Assembly: GCA_046759145.1 (NCBI GenBank)
Contig: JBHIBR010000022.1
Location: 1 to 11,778 of the forward strand
Source: JBHIBR01 sp046759145 [NCBI: Nitrospinota bacterium]
GTDB taxonomy: Bacteria > UBA8248
Length of the DNA: 11,778 nt
Direction of reading: 5' to 3'
Shown here: positions 7,687-11,778 of the stretch, one piece after another
Layout of the letters: each line of letters opens with the position of its first letter
Numbering within the stretch: the stretch's first letter is position 1
The notes under the pieces: generated by a model
What the model saw: only the letters and a program-made list of their open reading frames with translations
Told to the model about the DNA's origin: nothing
The model's database searches: none
Made by a program: the position numbers and the translations under genes

Positions 7687-8346
7687 CTAGGGACTATCCC
7701 CCCGCTCGGATCCCCTCAGGCCCCAGCCGTAGGCGAGCCAATAGTACAGAAGCTTCTCGTACTCTCGCACCACCCACATCAGGTCGTCCTCTCTCCGCCA
7801 CCAGCCCCCGGGGTTGAAGCGCCCCCCGCGGGCGGCCACGAACTGAAGCTCCACTCCCTCCCCGGCGAACACGTGGTGGAAGGTCCACCGGACGCGCCGC
7901 ATGTGGTAAGGACTGCTGAGCACAAGGAGGTTCTTGAGGCCTTCCCTGCGGGCCAGGGCGCGGACCATCTGCGCCTCTTCATAGGTGCCGGTGGCGCCCG
8001 GCAGGAGACGGACGGCGCCGCGGGGCACCCCCTCCGCGGCCACATGGCGGCGGATGAGCTCCGCCACGTCGAGGTGGCCGAGGGAAGGGAGACGGACTCG
8101 GCCGCCCGTGGCGATGATGAGAGGGGCGACCCCCTGGCGGTAGAGGGCGGCTGCCGTCCCCGCCCGTTCCCCTTCCCCCCCGCCGAGGACCACGACGGCG
8201 TCGGCGGGGCGCGGCGGCTCATCCACGACCAGGAAGTGGCCCGCCCGTGTGCCGGCCCAGAGAAAGAGGGCGAAGCCCGCGGCGAGGGCGAGTGCAACCC
8301 AGGGCCAGCGGCGCGCCCGGGCGCGGGGAGCCTGGCTCTCCCTCAT
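7687..8346 (-). CDS. YdcF/SanA/ElyC-family (DUF218) membrane-anchored protein
   Basis: This is a 219-residue protein with a basic N-terminus (RARARRWPW), one hydrophobic segment at about residues 15-31 and a soluble DUF218 domain predicted outside the cytoplasm. Seen motifs are [10 protein letters not shown] near residue 50, [34 protein letters not shown] and [13 protein letters not shown], all typical of the family. Members such as SanA and ElyC act in envelope integrity or peptidoglycan-precursor handling, but their chemistry is not settled and I assign no reaction. The C-terminus is rich in Trp and Tyr ([16 protein letters not shown]). No good Shine-Dalgarno precedes the ATG at 8344-8346. 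The gene heads a probable two-gene unit with endonuclease V and is divergent from rpmB across 117 bases. Confidence 0.82.
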   Translation of the reverse strand: MRESQAPRARARRWPWVALALAAGFALFLWAGTRAGHFLVVDEPPRPADAVVVLGGGEGERAGTAAALYRQGVAPLIIATGGRVRLPSLGHLDVAELIRRHVAAEGVPRGAVRLLPGATGTYEEAQMVRALARREGLKNLLVLSSPYHMRRVRWTFHHVFAGEGVELQFVAARGGRFNPGGWWRREDDLMWVVREYEKLLYYWLAYGWGLRGSERGDSP

Positions 8347-8366
8347 GCGGTGTGCGGCCCCCGCGA

Positions 8367-8395
8367 TTGCCCCGGCACTTCGGCTGTGGTAGAAG
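8367..8395 (+). promoter_or_regulatory. Candidate promoter for rpmB
   Basis: TTGCCC (8367-8372) and TAGAAG (8390-8395) each match four of six consensus positions, with an ideal 17-base spacer, and would start transcription about 60 bases before rpmB. The leader contains GGGCC (8410-8414) complementary to GGCCC (8434-8438), flanked by TTGC (8403-8406) and GCAA (8447-8450), so it may fold. The match is moderate and the call tentative. I found no convincing promoter for the divergent ydcF-like gene in the same spacer. Confidence 0.35.
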
Positions 8396-8463
8396 GGTTA
8401 GTTTGCAAAGGGCCTGGCACCGGCCTGAGGGATGGCCCCTGCGGGCGCAATGGAGGACTCATC

Positions 8464-8655
8464 GTGGGCAAAAGATGCGCCATCTGCGGGAAGGGCCCGG
8501 TGACAGGCAATCGAATCAGCCACGCCCACAATGTGACCAGGCGGCGCTGGATCCCCAACCTTCAGAAGGTTCGACTGCTGGTCCGGGGCCGCCCCCAACG
8601 CCTGATGGTGTGTTCGCGCTGCATCCGCACGGGGAAATTCGAGAAGGTCATCTGA
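8464..8655 (+). CDS. rpmB: 50S ribosomal protein L28 (bL28), zinc-binding form
   Basis: This 63-residue protein starts at GTG 8464-8466 and begins (M)[20 protein letters not shown], the classic L28 opening. It continues with [13 protein letters not shown] and ends [16 protein letters not shown]. Cys5-x2-Cys8 and Cys50-x2-Cys53 form the paired CxxC zinc knuckle of the C-plus type of L28. GGAGG (8452-8456) lies 7 bases before the GTG and fixes the start; the same frame stays open far upstream but that part is not protein-like. L28 binds 23S rRNA in the large subunit. Its stop overlaps the stop of the convergent rsh gene by 8 bases, so both transcripts must run through or terminate inside each other's coding end. 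Confidence 0.93.
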   Translation: MGKRCAICGKGPVTGNRISHAHNVTRRRWIPNLQKVRLLVRGRPQRLMVCSRCIRTGKFEKVI

Positions 8656-10870
8656 GCTCCGGACCGTCGGCGCGACGCGAGCCTTCCCCCGCGCGCACCC
8701 GCTCTGCCCGGTAGACCCCCTTGATGGAGCGGAGGGCCCTCAGGATCTGCTCCAGGTGGGGCAGGTTGCGGATCTCCAGGCCGATGTGGATTTGCGCCCG
8801 CCCGTCTCCGGTCTGGGCCTCCACCTTGCTGATGTTCGCCTCGCAGCTGGCGATGGCGGCGCTCACGCTCGCCAGCATCCCCGGCCGGTTCGCCGTCTCC
8901 AGCACCAGGTAGACGGGGTGGGTGACCTCGTGGTCCACCTCCCACTCCACCTCGATGCGGCGCTCGGCATCCTCCCCAAGGGCCTGCACGCTGGGGCAGT
9001 CCTCCGTGTGGATGCTCAGGCCGCGCCCCCGGGTGATGAACCCCACGATGGAGTCGCCGGGGACCGGACTGCAGCAGCGGGCGAAGTGCACCAGGATGTC
9101 CCCGTGCCCGCGCACCTTCACCCCCCCCTCGCGGGGATGTCGCCCGATGCGGCGGATGAGGCGCCGGAGGGGGGAGGCCTCCTTGCGCCGCTGGGCCTCC
9201 ACCACCTCCCGGGGGAGGAGGCGGTGCGCCACCTGGATGGGGGAGAGCTTGCCGAAGCCCACCGAGGCCAATAGTTCCCTGGCCTCCTGGAAGCCCAGGG
9301 ATGCCGCCGCCGCCTCCAGCCTCTCCCCCTTCAGCCACTCGGAAGGATCCCCTCCGTAGCGGCCCACCTCGCGCTCGACGATCTCCCGGCCCAGGACGGC
9401 GGCCCGCTCCTTCTGCTCGCTCCGCACCCAGGCGCGGATGCGGGCCCGCGCCTTGGAGGTGACGACGAAGTGGAGCCAGTCCCGGCTCGGGGTGCGGTTG
9501 GGCGAGGCGATGATCTCCACGATGTCCCCGTTCCTAAGCTTGTACTTGAGGGGGACGATCCGCCCGTTCACCTTCGCGCCCACGCAGTGGTCGCCGATGT
9601 CGGTGTGGATGCCGTAGGCGAAGTCCACGGGCGTGGACCCCCGGGGGAAGGCCCTCACCTCGCCCTTGGGGGTGAAGACGTAGACCTCGTCCTGGAACAG
9701 GTCGAGCTTCACCGTGCTGAGGAACTCCCGCGGGTCCTGGACCTCCTTCTGGAGTTCCATGAGCTGGCGCAGCCAGGTGAACTGCTCCTCCGCCCGGTCC
9801 CCCAGTTCGCCCTTCTCCTTGTAGCGCCAGTGGGCGGCGATGCCGTGTTCGGCGGTGCGGTGCATCTCGTCGGTGCGGATCTGGAATTCCACCCGCTGCC
9901 CGTCCGGACCCATGATGGTCGTGTGAAGCGAGCGGTACATGTTCCGCCTGGGGAGGGCGATGTAGTCCTTGAACCGGCCGGGGATGGGTTTCCAGTGGGC
10001 GTGGATGTGGCCCAGGATGGCGTAGCAGTCGGGGAGGGTGCGGCAGATGATGCGCAAGGCCATCACGTCGTAGACCTGGTGGAAGTCGATGTTCTGCGTC
10101 TGCATCTTCCGGTAGATGCTGGAGATCCGCTTGGACCGCCCCTTCACCTCGGCCTCCAGACCCGCCTCCCGGAGCAGGGCTTCCACCTCCCCCTTGATCC
10201 GCTCGATGTAGACCTGCCGGTCGGCGTAGCCCGCCGCCAGGTTCTCCTCCAACTCCCGGCAGGCGTCGGGGTTCAGGTAGCGGAACGCCTCGTCCTCCAG
10301 CTGGCCCTTGAGCCAGCCGATGCCGAGCCGGTTGGCCAGGGGGGCGTAGACCTGCGCCGTCTCCAGGGCCACCTGGATGCGCTTCTTGGGCGACAGATAG
10401 GCCAGGGTGAGCATATTGTGGAGGCGGTCGGCCAACTTGATCAGGAGCACCCGGATGTCCTTGACCATGGCCAGGATCATCTTGCGGTAGTTCTCCGCCT
10501 GGGTCTCCTGGGGGCCGGCGAACTCCAGGCGGCTGATCTTCGTCACCCCATCGACCAGGTCCGCGATGTGAGGGCCGAAGAGATCCCTCACCTCATCCAG
10601 GGTGGCGCGCGTGTCCTCCACGGTGTCGTGGAGGAGCCCCGCCGCGACGGTCTCGGCGTCCACCCGGAGGTCGGTGAGGACGCGGGCCACCTCCAGGGGG
10701 TGGGTGAGGTAGGGCTCGCCCGAGCGGCGCGTCTGCCCCCGGTGGACCTTGGCGCAGAACACATAGGCCCGCATGATGCAGGTCTCGTCCGCGCCCTGGT
10801 CGTAGCTGGCCACCCGGTCGATGATGTCCTCGATGCGGATGGGCGCGGGCGCCCGGACGGCCGCTTCCAT
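8648..10870 (-). CDS. Bifunctional (p)ppGpp synthetase/hydrolase (RelA/SpoT homologue)
   Basis: This full-length 740-residue long-RSH protein makes and degrades (p)ppGpp in the cytoplasm, the signal of the stringent response. The N-terminal HD hydrolase domain (about 25-195) keeps its metal ligands: His57, His81-Asp82 in LLHDTVED, and Asp148 in LADRLHN. The synthetase domain (about 235-350) has [25 protein letters not shown] and EFQIRT. RFKD (299-302) is the RxKD signature of bifunctional enzymes, not the ExDD form of synthetase-only RelA. A TGS domain follows at about 390-450 ([10 protein letters not shown]), then the Cys-rich segment [15 protein letters not shown] and a C-terminal ACT domain (about 660-735). 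Both activities should therefore be intact. The ATG (10868-10870) has only a weak, close AGGA before it and lies 12 bases after the tatA stop, suggesting co-transcription from the promoter upstream of tatA. Called rsh, relA or spoT in different organisms, so no single symbol is given. Confidence 0.95.
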   Translation of the reverse strand: MEAAVRAPAPIRIEDIIDRVASYDQGADETCIMRAYVFCAKVHRGQTRRSGEPYLTHPLEVARVLTDLRVDAETVAAGLLHDTVEDTRATLDEVRDLFGPHIADLVDGVTKISRLEFAGPQETQAENYRKMILAMVKDIRVLLIKLADRLHNMLTLAYLSPKKRIQVALETAQVYAPLANRLGIGWLKGQLEDEAFRYLNPDACRELEENLAAGYADRQVYIERIKGEVEALLREAGLEAEVKGRSKRISSIYRKMQTQNIDFHQVYDVMALRIICRTLPDCYAILGHIHAHWKPIPGRFKDYIALPRRNMYRSLHTTIMGPDGQRVEFQIRTDEMHRTAEHGIAAHWRYKEKGELGDRAEEQFTWLRQLMELQKEVQDPREFLSTVKLDLFQDEVYVFTPKGEVRAFPRGSTPVDFAYGIHTDIGDHCVGAKVNGRIVPLKYKLRNGDIVEIIASPNRTPSRDWLHFVVTSKARARIRAWVRSEQKERAAVLGREIVEREVGRYGGDPSEWLKGERLEAAAASLGFQEARELLASVGFGKLSPIQVAHRLLPREVVEAQRRKEASPLRRLIRRIGRHPREGGVKVRGHGDILVHFARCCSPVPGDSIVGFITRGRGLSIHTEDCPSVQALGEDAERRIEVEWEVDHEVTHPVYLVLETANRPGMLASVSAAIASCEANISKVEAQTGDGRAQIHIGLEIRNLPHLEQILRALRSIKGVYRAERVRAGEGSRRADGPELR

Positions 10871-10882
10871 AGGTCCTGGCTG

Positions 10883-11080
10883 CTAGCTCCGGCGATCCGG
10901 GGAGGAGTCCTCCGGGGGGGGCGTCACGTCGATGGCGTCAGATGCGCGCATGGTGCGACGGAAGAGCCGGATCCCCTCTCCCAGTCCCCGGCCCAGTTCG
11001 GGGAGCCGGCTCGCACCGAAGAGGACGAGGACGATGGCGAGGATGAGAAGGAGCTCGAGGACGCCGAACCCCCCGATCAC
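10883..11080 (-). CDS. tatA: Sec-independent protein translocase subunit TatA
   Basis: This 65-residue protein is the normal size for TatA, which oligomerises to let folded, twin-arginine-signal proteins cross the inner membrane. One N-terminal membrane helix (about residues 7-21) leads through the Phe21-Gly22 hinge into an amphipathic helix, [20 protein letters not shown], a clear match to the family pattern LPELG..LG..I..F. The tail ([15 protein letters not shown]) is short and polar. TatA and TatB differ little at this level, but the length and lack of a long tail favour TatA. The start is GTG (11078-11080) with GGAGGG 7 bases upstream (plus-strand 11088-11093). It is the first gene of a probable tatA-rsh unit. 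No tatC is in view. Confidence 0.9.
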   Translation of the reverse strand: MIGGFGVLELLLILAIVLVLFGASRLPELGRGLGEGIRLFRRTMRASDAIDVTPPPEDSSPDRRS

Positions 11081-11145
11081 TGTCTTGCCCTCCCCGGCTC
11101 CCTGGCTAAAAGCCCTCTCATTTCAATCATTAATTCCCGCTATCC

Positions 11146-11174
11146 AACATAGGTAGCGTGCCGCCCAAAGTCAA
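11146..11174 (-). promoter_or_regulatory. Promoter for the tatA-rsh unit
   Basis: Read on the minus strand, TTGACT (plus-strand 11169-11174, five of six) and TATGTT (plus-strand 11146-11151, four of six) are separated by exactly 17 bases. Transcription would begin near 11139, giving a leader of about 59 bases before the tatA GTG. The tatA Shine-Dalgarno falls inside this leader. No other sequence upstream of tatA matches as well. Confidence 0.6.
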
Positions 11175-11285
11175 GGGGATTGTCGGATGGGGGGAAGGGC
11201 TGCCCTCACCCCGGGGCCGGAGGGGACGGCTCCCCCGCGCGCGGAAGCCGGAGGGCGCCTCCAACCGGTTCATTCGCAATAGTCT

Positions 11286-11304
11286 CCGGGCCCCAGGGGC
11301 CCGG
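11286..11304. repeat. 19-base perfect palindrome upstream of the ferredoxin promoter
   Basis: CCGGGCCCCAGGGGCCCGG has two 9-base arms around a single A. It ends 18 bases before the -35 box of the rightward promoter. It overlaps a second inverted repeat, GGGCT (11303-11307) with AGCCC (11312-11316), and CCAGGG (11293-11298) is complementary to CCCTGG (11314-11319), so alternative folds compete. The position suits an operator or a transcription barrier between divergent units. No known regulator motif is recognised. Confidence 0.5.
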
Positions 11305-11322
11305 GCTAGAGAGCCCTGGCAA

Positions 11323-11351
11323 TTGACCGGTTGCGCCCGCGCAGCTAGACT
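11323..11351 (+). promoter_or_regulatory. Promoter for the ferredoxin-type gene
   Basis: TTGACC (11323-11328, five of six) and TAGACT (11346-11351, four of six) lie 17 bases apart. Transcription would begin near 11358 and give a leader of about 70 bases. It is divergent from the tatA promoter, with about 150 bases between the two -35 boxes. Confidence 0.6.
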
Positions 11352-11428
11352 TGTGGTTTGAGGACGAACCGCCGTGTGTCTTCGAGGGAAGGCGCTTTTT
11401 TCGCAGGGCCTGGAGATAAGGGTTTGCC

Positions 11429-11778
11429 ATGGCCGTCAAGACAAAGGCCGTCGGTCGCGACAGATACATGCAGATCGAAGGGACCAAAATGTGGAAGAAG
11501 GTCTACGGACCGAACGAGCAAAAGCCCTTCGAGGAAGCGCTGAAGGAGTGGCACACGAGCTACTTCGGCGAGTGGCTGCCCGACTCCTCCAGCAAGACCG
11601 AGAAGAAGAAAAAACCCCGCCTCATCGCCTTCGTGAACGACAAATGCACCGGGTGCCTGGACTGCGTCGAGTTCTGCCCGGTGGACTGCATCGACATCTC
11701 CCCCCGATCGCTTTATGACGATGACTACTCGCCCACCAAGACCATCATGATCCGCTATGACGAATGCATCGGATGCGA
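11429..11778 (+). CDS. 2x[4Fe-4S] ferredoxin-type protein with N-terminal extension (3' partial)
   Basis: The frame opens at ATG 11429 and is still open at the window end, giving 116 residues. A first [4Fe-4S] motif, CTGCLDCVEFCPVDC, has its first Cys near residue 76. A second begins at the very end (DECIGC), so at least two clusters are expected and the missing part should start with the second Cys-rich loop. The first 65 or so residues are hydrophilic (MAVKTKAVGRDRYMQIEGTK, then an acidic/aromatic stretch and a KTEKKKKP linker) and are not part of the usual small ferredoxin fold. No signal peptide or membrane helix is seen, so it should be cytoplasmic. AAGG (11418-11421) sits 7 bases before the ATG, and GGAG lies further up at 11412-11415. 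It is probably an electron carrier or the iron-sulfur subunit of an oxidoreductase; its partners lie beyond the window. Confidence 0.82.
   Translation, partial: MAVKTKAVGRDRYMQIEGTKMWKKVYGPNEQKPFEEALKEWHTSYFGEWLPDSSSKTEKKKKPRLIAFVNDKCTGCLDCVEFCPVDCIDISPRSLYDDDYSPTKTIMIRYDECIGC

Larger units (their letters stand above)
11081..11428. other. Divergent intergenic region between tatA and the ferredoxin gene
   Basis: These 348 bases contain no convincing gene. They hold a leftward promoter, a rightward promoter, and between them GC-rich inverted repeats at 11286-11319. The leftward leader of about 59 bases is AT-rich for this DNA (ATTTCAATCATTAATT around 11120-11135). The rightward leader of about 70 bases carries a T6 run near 11395-11400, with no strong stem in front of it. 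Confidence 0.6.

Noticed and set aside
7021-8655. A 544-codon open frame on the plus strand ending with rpmB
   Set aside because: Only the last 63 codons look like protein. The rest is antisense to two well-supported genes (nfi and the DUF218 gene) and results from high GC. A GGAGG at 8452 marks the real rpmB start.
9470-11152. A 560-codon open frame on the plus strand
   Set aside because: It is antisense to rsh and tatA and crosses their promoter; composition is that of a GC-driven shadow.
11386-11402. GGCGC followed by T6 as an intrinsic terminator
   Set aside because: No complementary arm lies just upstream, and it sits in the leader of the ferredoxin gene.

Overview
This window is GC-rich bacterial chromosome with strong third-position GC. 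Exported CxxCH cytochromes, a TatA subunit, a SanA/YdcF-type envelope protein and a zinc-type L28 fit a diderm, respiring bacterium. The long fusion proteins and multiheme cytochrome recall GC-rich lineages such as deltaproteobacteria, Methylomirabilota/Rokubacteria, Tectomicrobia or Nitrospirota. That placement is a guess; no rRNA or other marker fixes it. I see no mobile element, phage gene, CRISPR array, tRNA or rRNA.

Layout, left to right. Positions 1-272 hold the unrecognised C-terminus of a plus-strand gene. A 231-base spacer with two inverted repeats leads to a 1147-residue fusion (504-3947) of an NTT/MFS-like transporter, a long HEAT-repeat array and a C-terminal cyclic-nucleotide-binding domain. 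A perfect consensus sigma-70-type promoter overlaps its stop codon and drives a 966-residue membrane-anchored octaheme cytochrome c with a long coiled-coil stalk (4064-6964). Convergent to it is a two-gene minus-strand unit: a YdcF/SanA (DUF218) protein (8346-7687) followed by endonuclease V (7665-6973).

rpmB (ribosomal protein L28, 8464-8655, plus strand) starts divergently from the ydcF-like gene. It collides tail to tail, with an 8-base stop overlap, with a bifunctional RelA/SpoT (p)ppGpp synthetase/hydrolase (10870-8648). That gene lies 12 bases downstream of tatA (11080-10883). A 348-base intergenic region then carries two divergent promoters, each with a 17-base spacer, and between them a 19-base perfect palindrome. 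The rightward promoter serves a 2x[4Fe-4S] ferredoxin-type gene that is cut by the window end.

Working together: the octaheme cytochrome and the ferredoxin-like protein are probable electron carriers. TatA is part of the machinery that exports folded cofactor proteins. RSH and L28 belong to growth and translation control. The transporter-HEAT-CNB fusion may join membrane transport to second-messenger sensing. The most interesting parts are this fusion, the octaheme cytochrome with an insertion in its last heme domain, and the promoter architectures at 3944-3979 and 11146-11351.
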